Source: Gemmatimonadaceae bacterium
GTDB taxonomy: Bacteria > Gemmatimonadota > Gemmatimonadetes > Gemmatimonadales > Gemmatimonadaceae
Length of the DNA stretch: 56,257 nucleotides
Assembly (NCBI GenBank): GCA_024710705.1
Contig: JANJUF010000053.1
Location: forward strand, 1 to 56,257
Reading direction: 5' to 3'
A program made the translations under genes and the position numbers. A model generated the notes under the pieces. The model was given only the letters and a program-made list of their open reading frames with translations. It searched no databases and was not told the origin of the DNA. Shown here one piece after another: positions 27,310-36,159 of the stretch. Within the stretch, counting starts at the first letter, position 1; each line of letters opens with the position of its first letter.

Positions 27310-27336
27310 TTGCCACAGAGGCACAGAGGCACGAAG
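27310..27336 (+). repeat. CACAGAG repeat arm, single copy
   Basis: This stretch begins TTGCCACAGAGGCACAGAG and matches both arms of the palindromic element at 36160-36297. Here only one arm is present and it runs directly into the terminator hairpin. Confidence 0.75.
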
Positions 27337-27363
27337 GGCCCCCGAGCGGGGGGCCCTTTCTTG
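27334..27363 (+). terminator. Intrinsic terminator after the sigma factor gene
   Basis: AAGGGCCCCC pairs perfectly with GGGGGCCCTT around a short loop, followed by TCTTGTTT. It lies about 30 bases past the sigma-factor stop and is the clearest classical terminator in the window. Confidence 0.85.
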
Positions 27364-27420
27364 TTTCCCCCTGCCGCGTCTTCGCCCTACGTGTCCTCGT
27401 CTCCCCGCAGTGAATGCGGT

Positions 27421-27428
27421 TAGTTTTG
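27421..27428 (+). promoter_or_regulatory. Putative -10 element before yajQ
   Basis: TAGTTTTG, a perfect TAnnTTTG match, is followed by three bases and ATG at 27432. It lies downstream of a terminator and upstream of the seven-gene operon. No ribosome-binding site. Confidence 0.6.
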
Positions 27429-27431
27429 GGC

Positions 27432-27935
27432 ATGGCCAAAGACGCCTCGTTCGACATCACCACCTCGGTGGATCTCCAGGAAGTGGACAACGCCGTCAAC
27501 CAGGCGTCCAAGGAGATCGCCCAGCGCTACGACTTCAAGGACGCCAAGCTCGCCACTCTCGAGTTCAAGCGCACCGAGGGGCTGGTCAAGCTCTCGAGCG
27601 ACACCGACATGCGGCTGCGCGCGATGTGGGACATCCTCCAGAGCAAGCTCATCAAGCGCGGCGTGCCCGTGCAGAACCTCGACGCCGGCGAGCCCGTCCC
27701 GGGCGGCGGCGACACCTGGCACCGCGACATCAAGCTCAAGCAGTCGCTCGACGCCGAGACCTGCAAGAAGGTCGTGGCGGCCATCAAGGAGCAGAAGTTC
27801 AAGAAGGTCCAGGCCTCCATCCAGGGCGACACCGTGCGCTGCGTCTCGCCCAGCCGCGACGAGCTGCAGGCCGTGATGAGCTTCCTCAAGACGCAGGACT
27901 TCAAGGTCGCGCTCTCGTTCGGGAACTATCGGTGA
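27432..27935 (+). CDS. yajQ: YajQ family nucleotide-binding protein
   Basis: 167 residues, the normal length of the family, beginning MAKDASFDITTSVDLQEVDN and containing NQASKEIAQRYDFKD, WDILQSKLIKRGV and the ending VALSFGNYR. YajQ proteins bind nucleotides and RNA, and a Xanthomonas member binds cyclic di-GMP and modulates a transcription factor; whether this one does is not shown. The ATG at 27432 is set by the -10 element; 27414 would add six residues in front of the conserved start. First gene of a tight operon. Confidence 0.93.
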   Translation: MAKDASFDITTSVDLQEVDNAVNQASKEIAQRYDFKDAKLATLEFKRTEGLVKLSSDTDMRLRAMWDILQSKLIKRGVPVQNLDAGEPVPGGGDTWHRDIKLKQSLDAETCKKVVAAIKEQKFKKVQASIQGDTVRCVSPSRDELQAVMSFLKTQDFKVALSFGNYR

Positions 27936-29326
27936 GAGTGAAGCTCGTCACCCTCGGCTGCGACAAGAACACGGTCGATTCCGAACGCTACCTCGCGCAG
28001 CTGCTCGACCACGGCGCCGAGCAGGTCGCCGACGCCGAGGACGCCGAGCTCATCATCGTCAACACCTGCGGGTTCATTGACGCCGCCAAGCGCGAGTCCA
28101 TTGACGCCATCGTCGCCGCCGGGCGACTCAAGGAGACGGGCAGCGCCACCGCGGTCGTCGCCGTGGGCTGCATGGTCGAGCGGCACAAGGACGAACTCGC
28201 CGAGGCCATCCCCGAGGTGGATTTCTTCCTCGGCGCCTCGGAAACCGAGCAGTTGCTGCCGAAGCTGCGCGAGCGCGGGCTGATCGGCGATCCCGTCACG
28301 CAGCACCCGGGCGTGCGCATCCACGCCGGCGACACGCCCTTCGTGCGCTACCTCAAGGTGAGCGAGGGCTGCGACCACGGCTGCGCGTTCTGCGCCATTC
28401 CGCTGATGCGCGGGAAGCACCGCTCCTTCGCGCTCGACGAGATCATCCGCGAGGCGCAACTGCTGGAGCTGCAGGGCGCGCGCGAGGTGAATCTCGTCGC
28501 CCAGGACCTCGCACACTACGGCCGAGACCTGCGCGACGCGAACGTGCGCTTGCCCGAGCTGCTCGAGGCCTTGGTGCGCGAGACCTCGATCCCGTGGATC
28601 CGCAACATGTACCTCTACTCGGCGGGCATCACGCCCCGCCTGCTCGAGGTCATCGCGGGCGAGCCGCGGATCCTGCGCTATCTCGACATGCCCATGCAGC
28701 ACGCGGCCGATCCGGTCCTGCAGCGCATGCGCCGTCCCGAACGGCAAAAGTCCATTCGCGAGAAGGTCGCACGGTTCCGCGATGCCGTGCCGGGCGTGGC
28801 CATCCGGACCACCTGCATCGTGGGATTCCCCGGCGAGACGGACGATGATTTCCGGCAGCTGATGGACTTCCTGCAGGAGATCCAGTTCGAGCGGGTGGGC
28901 GTGTTCACCTACTCGCCGCAGGAGGGCACGCGCGGGGCCGAGCTCGAGGACGACGTGCCCGAGAGTCTCAAGCACCAGCGTCTTGAAGCGGTGCAGGAGC
29001 TGCAACGGCACATCACCGCCGAGCGATACGAATCGCGCATCGGTGCCGTGGCGCCGGCGCTGGTCGAGGCGGCCGCAACCGCCGACGAACCGGCGCGCGC
29101 ACGCCTCCCATGGCAGGCCGATGACATCGACGGCCTCACCTGGATTCGCACCGATGCGCCGGCCGGGAGCATCATCGAAGCCCGGGTCACCGACGTGGTG
29201 GACGACTATGACTTCCTCGCCACGGCGCTCGGGGTACTCGTGCCCGCACCGGTGGCTGCCGCCGAGTCGCCGCGCCGCCGCGCCTTGCCGATGATGGCCA
29301 GCTCGATGGGGAGCTTCGGCCGGTGA
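27932..29326 (+). CDS. rimO: Ribosomal protein S12 methylthiotransferase RimO
   Basis: 464 residues. Radical-SAM enzyme that methylthiolates an aspartate of ribosomal protein S12. The N-terminal UPF0004 domain carries three cluster-binding cysteines (Cys10 in LGCDKNTVDSE, Cys46 in NTCGFI, Cys80 in VGCM). The radical-SAM CxxxCxxC is EGCDHGCAFC (Cys147, 151, 154), followed by PLMRGKHRS and a C-terminal TRAM domain (~405-455). LGCDKNTVDSE distinguishes RimO from MiaB. The GTG start at 27932 overlaps the yajQ stop (GTGA); a GTG two codons later is also possible. Confidence 0.95.
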   Translation: MRVKLVTLGCDKNTVDSERYLAQLLDHGAEQVADAEDAELIIVNTCGFIDAAKRESIDAIVAAGRLKETGSATAVVAVGCMVERHKDELAEAIPEVDFFLGASETEQLLPKLRERGLIGDPVTQHPGVRIHAGDTPFVRYLKVSEGCDHGCAFCAIPLMRGKHRSFALDEIIREAQLLELQGAREVNLVAQDLAHYGRDLRDANVRLPELLEALVRETSIPWIRNMYLYSAGITPRLLEVIAGEPRILRYLDMPMQHAADPVLQRMRRPERQKSIREKVARFRDAVPGVAIRTTCIVGFPGETDDDFRQLMDFLQEIQFERVGVFTYSPQEGTRGAELEDDVPESLKHQRLEAVQELQRHITAERYESRIGAVAPALVEAAATADEPARARLPWQADDIDGLTWIRTDAPAGSIIEARVTDVVDDYDFLATALGVLVPAPVAAAESPRRRALPMMASSMGSFGR

Positions 29327-30438
29327 GGGCTGCGGCGGCGCTGGTGCTGGCCGCCGTGGTGGTTGCCTGCGTGCCCAGCTCGCGGGGTGGGGGCAGTGCC
29401 GGCGCTCCGGTGATCCGGGTGGCTCTCGGCACCGTGCCCCGGGCCGACGTGCCCACCGTGCTCGTGCCGCCGCGCGGCCAATTGGTGCGCTTCAGGGGGA
29501 AGGCGTACCGCGGCTCCCTCCGCGCTATTCCCACTGACTCGGGCGTCCTCATCGTCAACCTCGTGGGGTTGGAGGACTACCTCCGCGGTGTCGTGCCGCT
29601 GGAGCTGGGAGAGCGGCCCAGGGCAGAACTCGCGGCATTGGAGGCCCAAGCCATCGCGGCGCGTTCCTTCACGGTGACCCGTCTGAACGCGGCCCGGGCC
29701 GGTCAGGGGCGCAGTCGCGATTACGATCTTGTCGCCTCCACCGCCGACCAGGTCTATGGCGGCTACGACGCCGAGCAGCCGAACGCCAGCGCCGCAGTGG
29801 TGGCCACCCGAGGGCTGGTCCTGCGCTACGGCGACCGCGTGATCGTGGCGCCCTACAGTTCCACCTGCGGTGGCGAGACGGCCGCCGCCGAGGAAGTCTG
29901 GCGCTCCGAAGGGGAGCCCTATCTCCAGCGCGTCAGCGATCGGATGCCGGGGCGCGAACCCCGCTACTTCTGCGACATCGCCCCGCGGTTCTACTGGGAG
30001 CGCACCCTCACCGGCGAGCAGCTCGACGCGACCGTGGCCCGCTACCTCGCCGCGTATGCGCGTGTGCCCTCCGGAGGGCCCGGCGGGGTAGAGTCCATCA
30101 GGGTGGCCAACCGGACGCCGAGCGGGCGGGTTGGCGAGCTCGAGCTGCGCACCGCGCGCGGGACGTTCACCGTCAGGGGCAACGATGCCCGCTCGGTGAT
30201 CCGCACCGGTGGTGGCGAGCTCTTGCCCAGCTCCTATTTTTCCGTCACGTCCGAATCGTCTTCCACCGGCATCGCTCGGGTCGTGCTCCGCGGCAATGGT
30301 TTCGGCCACGGCGTCGGCATGTGCCAGTGGGGAGCGATCGGACGGGCCCGGGCCGGCCAGAGCGCCCGGACCATCCTGCGCACGTATTTCCCCGGTACGA
30401 CCATCGGCCCGCTCCCCTCCGGGCTTCCTTCCCTGTAG
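29323..30438 (+). CDS. SpoIID/LytB-domain lipoprotein
   Basis: 371 residues. The N-terminal signal with VVVACVP suggests a lipoprotein. The SpoIID/LytB core is plain: LVGLEDYLRGVVPLELGE, EAQAIAARSFTV, TADQVYGGYDAEQPNASAAV, SSTCGGETAAAEEVW and GNGFGHGVGMCQWGA at the end. In spore formers SpoIID is a lytic transglycosylase acting on denuded glycan strands. In non-spore-forming diderms the role is probably cell-wall remodelling; I see no sporulation genes here. GTG start overlapping the rimO stop. Confidence 0.92.
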   Translation: MRAAAALVLAAVVVACVPSSRGGGSAGAPVIRVALGTVPRADVPTVLVPPRGQLVRFRGKAYRGSLRAIPTDSGVLIVNLVGLEDYLRGVVPLELGERPRAELAALEAQAIAARSFTVTRLNAARAGQGRSRDYDLVASTADQVYGGYDAEQPNASAAVVATRGLVLRYGDRVIVAPYSSTCGGETAAAEEVWRSEGEPYLQRVSDRMPGREPRYFCDIAPRFYWERTLTGEQLDATVARYLAAYARVPSGGPGGVESIRVANRTPSGRVGELELRTARGTFTVRGNDARSVIRTGGGELLPSSYFSVTSESSSTGIARVVLRGNGFGHGVGMCQWGAIGRARAGQSARTILRTYFPGTTIGPLPSGLPSL

Positions 30439-30455
30439 CCACGAGCCAGCCCACC

Positions 30456-31481
30456 GTGCCCTCAGTCTCCACCGGAAAGACCGGACCCATCCGCTTCGGC
30501 GTGCTCGGACTCGGCGCGATTGCCCAGACCGCCCATCTTCCCGTGCTCTCGAAGATGCGTGGCGTGCAGATCGGGGCACTCTGCGACAACGAATTGTCCA
30601 AGGCGCGCGGCATCGCCCAGCGCTTCGGCGTGCGCGATTGGTGCACCGACATCGAGGAGCTGCTGGAGATCGACGGCCTCGACGCGGTGGTGATCTGCTC
30701 GCCCAATCACGCGCACGAGGTGCACGTGCTCTCGGCGCTGAAGGCTGGGCTCCACGTGCTCTGCGAGCGCCCCCTCGCGCTGAACACCCGCGGCGTGGAG
30801 CGCATCGTGGCGGCGGCGGAGAAGGCCGACCGCTTCGTGATGGTGGCGAACAACCACCGGTTCCGGCACGACGCCCAGACGCTCGACGCCTTCCTGCGCG
30901 GCGGGGAGCTCGGCAAGGTGAGTGCGGTGCGCGTGGGCTCGTACCGGCGCCGCGGCCCCAGCGCCCCGTGGCGCCTGCGCCGTCAGGAAGCCGGTGGCGG
31001 CGCCTTCCTCGAGCTCGGGCTTCCGCTGCTCGACCTCGCCGGCTGGCTCACCGACTTCCCTCGCATCGTACGCGTGAGCGCCACGATGGAGCGCGGCAAG
31101 GGGGCGAGTGCCGTCGAGGACTCGGCGCTCGTGATGATCGAGTGCCACGGCGGGTTCACCGTCACGATCGACGTGCGCTGGAACTACGTCGGCGAGGAAG
31201 ACCGCTGGTGGTTCGAGGTCATTGGCACGCAGGGTTCGGCGCGCCTTTCGCCGCTGCGCATCACCAAGGAGCTCCATGGCGATGCGGTGGACGTCTCACC
31301 CAGCGGCGCGGCACAGCGCGACACGGTGACGATCCAGTCGTATCGCTCGGAGTTGGCGCATTTCGTGGCGGTGCTGCGCGGTGAGACCACCTACGAGCAG
31401 CCCAAGGATCAAGTGCGCGTGTACAAGCTGCTCGACTTGATCTACAAGGCAGCCGACGAGGCCAAAGAGATCCGGCTGTGA
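30456..31481 (+). CDS. Gfo/Idh/MocA family oxidoreductase
   Basis: 341 residues. N-terminal Rossmann fold GVLGLGAIAQTAHLPVL, then AVVICSPNHAHEVHVLSALKAG and CERPLALN, the EKP-like catalytic segment with Arg in place of Lys (ERP); the C-terminal domain has GGGAFLELGLPLLDLAGWL. The family are NAD(P)-dependent sugar or cyclitol dehydrogenases; the change from EKP to ERP is worth noting because the Lys is usually catalytic. The GTG at 30456 is my best start but has no clear ribosome-binding site; the preceding gene ends 17 bases before it. Confidence 0.88.
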   Translation: MPSVSTGKTGPIRFGVLGLGAIAQTAHLPVLSKMRGVQIGALCDNELSKARGIAQRFGVRDWCTDIEELLEIDGLDAVVICSPNHAHEVHVLSALKAGLHVLCERPLALNTRGVERIVAAAEKADRFVMVANNHRFRHDAQTLDAFLRGGELGKVSAVRVGSYRRRGPSAPWRLRRQEAGGGAFLELGLPLLDLAGWLTDFPRIVRVSATMERGKGASAVEDSALVMIECHGGFTVTIDVRWNYVGEEDRWWFEVIGTQGSARLSPLRITKELHGDAVDVSPSGAAQRDTVTIQSYRSELAHFVAVLRGETTYEQPKDQVRVYKLLDLIYKAADEAKEIRL

Positions 31482-32707
31482 GGGCGTGGCATCCGGCGGC
31501 GCTCCTCCTCGGACTGGTCGCGAGCGCACCGCTCGGGGCACAGGCTGCGGCCTCCGGCGAGCAGGTCACGATCAGCGTCATCACCTGGGGCCCTGGCGAT
31601 CTCGTCTTCGAGCGCTTCGGCCACAACGCCATCCGCATCCAGGATGCCGCCCGCGGCACGGATCTCGCCTACAACTGGGGGATGTTCGACTTCGACCAAC
31701 CCCGCTTTCTCCAGCGCTTCCTCTCGGGCGATACGCGCTACTGGGTCGAGGCCTTTCCCACCGATTGGATGCTGCGCGAGTACGCGCGGTTGGATCGGGA
31801 GACCGTCGAACAGGTCCTGGACCTGACGCTGGCGGAACGCGCCGAACTCGCGGCCTTCGTGGCAACCCAGGCGCTCGAGGAGAACCGGTACTACCGCTAC
31901 GAGTACTTCCGCGACAACTGCTCCACCCGTGTGCGTGATGCGTTGGATCGGGTGCTGGGCGGATCGCTGCAGCGTCGTTTCACGCCATTGCGTACCGAGT
32001 GGACGTACCGGAGCGAGTCGGTGCGCCTGACCGGCCCGACGATGTTCTCGCAGGCTGGCATCGACATCGCGCTGGGGCCCCGAGCCGACGTTCCGCTCAC
32101 GGCCTGGGAGGCGATGTTCGTGCCGATGCGGCTGCGCGACTACCTGCGTGAGGTGACGGTGCCGAGGGCTGAGGGCGGCACGAAGCCCTTGGTGAAGGAG
32201 GAGCGTGTGCTGCACGTGTCGCAGCGCACGCCGGAGCCCACGGAACGCCGTGGACTCACCATCGGCGCGTGGGGCCCTGTGCTCGGTGCGTGGATGCTGC
32301 TGCTTGCCCCGGTGAGCGCGGCGGCGCGGCGGCGCACGCGCGTTCCGGCGGCGGTGATGGCGCTGCTCTTCTACGGCGCGGTTGGGCTCGTCGGCCTCTT
32401 GGTGCTGGGCATGTGGATCGGCTCGGCGCACGTGTTCTGGTACGAGAACTTTGGCCTGCTGATCTACTCGCCGGTGGCGCTCGTGGCAGCGGTTCCCGCC
32501 GCACGGGCGGTGTTGCGCGGGACCTTCACGCCGCTGTCGAAGGGGCTCGTCTCGTGCGTGGCCATCTGCGCGATGCTGGCCGCGGTGCTGGCGCCGCTGG
32601 TGTCCCAGCGGCTCGGCGGGCCGCTGCTGCTGTTCCTCCCGGCGCACATCGGCCTCGCCATCGCCATCTATCGCCACACGCGCCCCGCGGCGGAGCCGGC
32701 CCCCTGA
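31478..32707 (+). CDS. DUF4105 membrane protein, Lnb (lipoprotein N-acyltransferase)-like
   Basis: 409 residues. A signal peptide (AALLLGLVASAPLGA then QAA) leads to a periplasmic DUF4105 domain with VITWGPGDLVFERFGHNAIRI cut short here as ERFGHNAIRI, and YEYFRDNCSTRVRDAL: the His and Cys expected of a papain/NlpC-like active site. Four C-terminal membrane helices (~260-400) follow. DUF4105 proteins of Bacteroides were reported as a second type of lipoprotein N-acyltransferase (Lnb), from memory; if that holds here, this protein finishes lipoprotein maturation. A canonical Lnt is not in the window. GTG start overlapping the previous stop. Confidence 0.8.
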   Translation: MRAWHPAALLLGLVASAPLGAQAAASGEQVTISVITWGPGDLVFERFGHNAIRIQDAARGTDLAYNWGMFDFDQPRFLQRFLSGDTRYWVEAFPTDWMLREYARLDRETVEQVLDLTLAERAELAAFVATQALEENRYYRYEYFRDNCSTRVRDALDRVLGGSLQRRFTPLRTEWTYRSESVRLTGPTMFSQAGIDIALGPRADVPLTAWEAMFVPMRLRDYLREVTVPRAEGGTKPLVKEERVLHVSQRTPEPTERRGLTIGAWGPVLGAWMLLLAPVSAAARRRTRVPAAVMALLFYGAVGLVGLLVLGMWIGSAHVFWYENFGLLIYSPVALVAAVPAARAVLRGTFTPLSKGLVSCVAICAMLAAVLAPLVSQRLGGPLLLFLPAHIGLAIAIYRHTRPAAEPAP

Positions 32708-34632
32708 CCACGCCGGCGTGGCGCGTCGGGGTGGATGTCGGCGGTACCTTCACCGACCGCGCCGCGCTGGCGTCAGACGGTCGCGTGGTGGCGAAGAAGG
32801 TGCTCTCCACGCCGGCAGACCAGGGCGAGGGCGTGGTGGCGTCTCTCGACGGCCTCGGCGCGCGCGCCGCCGCCATCGTGCATGGCACCACGGTGGTGAC
32901 CAACCTGCTGCTCGAGCGCCGCGGCGCGCGCGTGGTGCTCTGCGCCACTGAGGGCGCGAGCGATCTCCTCGAGCTCCGACGGCAGGAACGCATCTCGCTG
33001 TATGACCTCACGCGCCATCACCCGGCGCCGCTGGTGCCGCACGAGCGCGTGGTCGCGGTCCCCGAGCGACGGACCGCACGCGGGATCGAGCGGCCGCTCG
33101 CGGCGGAGGGCATCGGCGAGACGCTGCGCGCGGTGCTGGCCCTCGAGCCGCAGATCGTGGTCATCGCGCTCCTGCACTCCTACGCCGATGACACCCACGA
33201 ACGCACCCTGGCCGACGCGCTGCGCGCGGCACGCCCTGACCTGGACGTAGTGACCAGCGCCGCCGTGCTCCCGGAGATTCGCGAATACGAGCGCACGTCC
33301 ACGGCCTGCGCCGAAGGCTACGCGCGTCCGGCGGTGATGCGATATCTCTCGCGCCTCACGGAGCGCGTGGAGCGGGCGGGGCAACCCGCCCCCGCCGTGA
33401 TGACGTCGGGCGGGGGCATGCGCCCAGCGTCGGCGGCGGCGCAGCACGCCGCCTCGCTCGCGCTGAGCGGGCCGGCCGGAGGGGTGGTGGGTGCGGCGGC
33501 CGTCCTGCGTGCGCTCGGCGCCGTCGATGCGCTCACGATCGACATCGGGGGCACCAGCGCCGACGCGGGTCTCATTCTCGCCGGTGAACCACTGGTGGAG
33601 TCGGGTGGGGAAGTGGCCGGCGTGCCCATCGCCCTGCCACGCGTGCTCGTGGAGACGGTCTCGGCGGGCGGCGGCAGCATCGCCTGGGTGGACGATGGCG
33701 GCGCGTTGCGCGTGGGCCCGCGGAGTGCGGGGGCACGTCCGGGCCCGGTCGCGTTCGGCCAGGGTGGGACGGAGCCGACCGTGACCGATGCGCAGCTGGT
33801 GCTCGGCCGCATCGCTGCCCGTGCGATGAGTGGAGGCGTCGCGCTCGATGCGGCAGGGGCGAGCGAGGCGATCGCGGCGCTCGCCCGACGACTCGGGAGC
33901 ACGGCGCAGGCCACGGCACAGGCCATCGTGGACATCGCTGACGCCGAAATGGCGCGGGCGCTGCGCCGCGTGAGCGTGGAACGGGGCGTGGACCCGCGGG
34001 GCTGCGCCCTCGTGGCCTTCGGCGGCGGCGGACCGTTGCACGCCTGCGCCCTCGCCGGCGCGCTGGCCATGCCCGAGGTGATCGTGCCGCCTTTCGCGGG
34101 CGTACTCAGCGCGGTGGGACTGGCGCTCGCGCCGGAGCGACACGACGCCGCGATGAGCCTGCTCGTGGACTGCGCGGCCCTCGATGCCTCGGCATTGGCG
34201 GCCGCGGTCGAGGCGCTGGCGTCCAAAGTGCAGGGCAGCGCTCGACGCACCCTCGCCCGCATGCGGTATCGCGGGCAGGGGCACGAGTTGGAGATTCCCG
34301 TGCACCAGGCCGACGATGGGAGCTCGCTGCGGAACCGCTTTGCCGCGGCGCATCGGGAGCGCTACGGGTTTGGGCTGCCGCAGGAGGCGGAGCTCGTGGC
34401 GTTGCGCCACGAGGCCGGCGAGGTGGCGCGCGAGGCGCAGTTCGCGCGGGATCCGGCGGTCGCGGGCTACGACGCGGCGGGCCACGCCGACGCCGGCGGG
34501 CCGGCCGACGGCGCGGTCGTTCACGGTCCGCGCGCTGTTTCGCTTCCGGACGCAACGCTCTGGGTTGCCGAGGGCTGGCGCGCCTCGGCGCTCGCCATCG
34601 GCGGCTGGCGCCTCACGCGGGAGCGCACGTGA
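32704..34632 (+). CDS. hyuA: Hydantoinase/oxoprolinase subunit A (HyuA-like)
   Basis: 642 residues from a probable CTG start. ASKHA-fold ATPase: GVDVGGTFTD at the N-terminus, GTTVVTNLLLERRG, LSGPAGGVVGA and DIGGTSADAGLI, then VAFGGGGPLHACALA. With subunit B it makes an ATP-dependent ring-opening enzyme acting on 5-oxoproline, hydantoins or related cyclic amides. There is no in-frame ATG, GTG or TTG between the previous gene's end and the conserved motif except GTG 32731, which would cut off the first beta strand. CTG at 32704 overlaps the previous TGA as CTGA, just as neighbours overlap as GTGA, so I take CTG as the start. Confidence 0.85.
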   Translation: MTTPAWRVGVDVGGTFTDRAALASDGRVVAKKVLSTPADQGEGVVASLDGLGARAAAIVHGTTVVTNLLLERRGARVVLCATEGASDLLELRRQERISLYDLTRHHPAPLVPHERVVAVPERRTARGIERPLAAEGIGETLRAVLALEPQIVVIALLHSYADDTHERTLADALRAARPDLDVVTSAAVLPEIREYERTSTACAEGYARPAVMRYLSRLTERVERAGQPAPAVMTSGGGMRPASAAAQHAASLALSGPAGGVVGAAAVLRALGAVDALTIDIGGTSADAGLILAGEPLVESGGEVAGVPIALPRVLVETVSAGGGSIAWVDDGGALRVGPRSAGARPGPVAFGQGGTEPTVTDAQLVLGRIAARAMSGGVALDAAGASEAIAALARRLGSTAQATAQAIVDIADAEMARALRRVSVERGVDPRGCALVAFGGGGPLHACALAGALAMPEVIVPPFAGVLSAVGLALAPERHDAAMSLLVDCAALDASALAAAVEALASKVQGSARRTLARMRYRGQGHELEIPVHQADDGSSLRNRFAAAHRERYGFGLPQEAELVALRHEAGEVAREAQFARDPAVAGYDAAGHADAGGPADGAVVHGPRAVSLPDATLWVAEGWRASALAIGGWRLTRERT

Positions 34633-36146
34633 GCGACGCCCTCGCACTCGCGGTGTGGGGTTCGGCGTTGGCGACCATCGCCGAAGAAATGGGCAGCGTG
34701 CTGATCCGCGGCGCGCTGTCGCCGAACATCCGCGAGCGGCGCGATGCGTCCTGTGCGCTCTTTGACGCCGAGGGACGGATGGTGGCGCAGGCGGCCCACA
34801 TCCCGGTGCACTTGGGCGCCTTGCCCGAGGCCGTGCGCGCGGTGCGTGCGCGCGAGCCGCGGCCCGGGGACGTGTTCCTCCTGAACAGTCCCTGGGCCGG
34901 AGGATCGCATCTCCCGGATCTCACGATGATCGAGGCCATCGCCGACGGCGCTCGCGTGGCGGGATTCGCGGTGGTGCGCGCCCACCACGCAGACGTGGGT
35001 GGCATGAGTCCTGGCTCGATGCCCCAGGGCGCGACCGAGCTCGTGCAGGAAGGGTTGGTGCTCCCGCCGGTGCGTCTGGTGCGCGAGGGCGTGATGGACG
35101 ATGAACTCCTCGCGCTCGTGCTCGCCAACGTGCGCACGCCGGACGAGCGTCGCGGCGACCTCGCGGCCCAGCGTGCCGCCTGTGCCGCGGGCGCGAATGG
35201 CTGGCGGGCCCTGATGGCGCGCCATGGACGCGACGCGGTGCAGGTCGCAGGCACGAGCCTGTTGGACTACGCCGAGCGGCGCGCGGTCTCGCGGTTGCAG
35301 GGCCTGGAGGGCGCGAACGGAACGGCCGAGGACATCCTCGAAGGAGATGGCGTCACGGACGCGCCGATCCCGCTGAGGGTGGCGCTGCGCGTGCGCGAGG
35401 GCGCGTTGCACCTCGATTTCGCTGGCACCTCGCCGATGGTCGCCGGCAACGTGAACTGTCCCATCCAAGTCACGCGCGCGGCGGCGCTGTTCGTGCTGCG
35501 CTCCTTGCTCGACGACGACGTGCCCACCAACGACGGCATCGCCCGCCCGATCCACATCACGACGCCCGACAATTGCTGCGTGGCGGCGCGGAGCCCGGCC
35601 GCGGTGGCCGCAGGCAACGTGGAGATGAGCCAGCGCGTCACGGACCTGCTCTTCGCCGCCCTGGCCGACGCGGGTGTGGACGTCCCGGCCCAGGGGCAGG
35701 GCACGATGAACAACGTGACGTTTGGTGGGGCGGGCTGGACCTTCTACGAGACGCTCGGCGGCGGGCAGGGCGCGAGTGCCGCGGGACCGGGGCCGAGCGC
35801 CGTGCACGTGGGCATGAGCAACACTCGCAACACGCCGATCGAATCGCTGGAGCATGCGTATCCGATCGTCATTGAGCGGTACGCGATCCGTCGCGGGTCG
35901 GGTGGCAGCGGCAAGCATCCCGGCGGTGATGGTGTGATCCGTCGGTACCGCGTGCTCGAGCCGTGCATGGTGACGCTGCTGACCGAGCGCCGCTCCCGCG
36001 CCCCGCTCGGCGCCCACGGCGGCGGCCCGGGTGCCAGTGGGGAGAACCTGCTGAATGGCGAGCCGCTGCCGGCCAAGTGTCGCCGCGCGCTCAAGCCGGG
36101 TGACGTGCTAGAGATTCGCACGCCTGGTGGCGGAGGGTGGGGCTAG
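34629..36146 (+). CDS. hyuB: Hydantoinase/oxoprolinase subunit B (HyuB-like)
   Basis: 505 residues. Typical HyuB landmarks: SVLIRGALSPNIRERRDASCALFD, cut to RERRDASCALFD; LNSPWAGGSHLPDL; AHHADVGGMSPGSMP; VAAGNVEMSQRVTDLL; and the glycine-rich end RRGSGGSGKHPGGDGVIRR and GAHGGGPGASGENLLNG. It is the partner of the preceding HyuA and starts within its stop (GTGA). It closes the yajQ operon; the palindromic repeat begins 14 bases after its TAG. Confidence 0.92.
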   Translation: MSDALALAVWGSALATIAEEMGSVLIRGALSPNIRERRDASCALFDAEGRMVAQAAHIPVHLGALPEAVRAVRAREPRPGDVFLLNSPWAGGSHLPDLTMIEAIADGARVAGFAVVRAHHADVGGMSPGSMPQGATELVQEGLVLPPVRLVREGVMDDELLALVLANVRTPDERRGDLAAQRAACAAGANGWRALMARHGRDAVQVAGTSLLDYAERRAVSRLQGLEGANGTAEDILEGDGVTDAPIPLRVALRVREGALHLDFAGTSPMVAGNVNCPIQVTRAAALFVLRSLLDDDVPTNDGIARPIHITTPDNCCVAARSPAAVAAGNVEMSQRVTDLLFAALADAGVDVPAQGQGTMNNVTFGGAGWTFYETLGGGQGASAAGPGPSAVHVGMSNTRNTPIESLEHAYPIVIERYAIRRGSGGSGKHPGGDGVIRRYRVLEPCMVTLLTERRSRAPLGAHGGGPGASGENLLNGEPLPAKCRRALKPGDVLEIRTPGGGGWG

Positions 36147-36159
36147 AATTCGGCGCGGA

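Noticed and set aside
32269-32703. N-terminal extension of hyuA to 32269
   Set aside because: The sequence overlaps the DUF4105 gene in another frame and has Arg/Gly-rich shadow composition.
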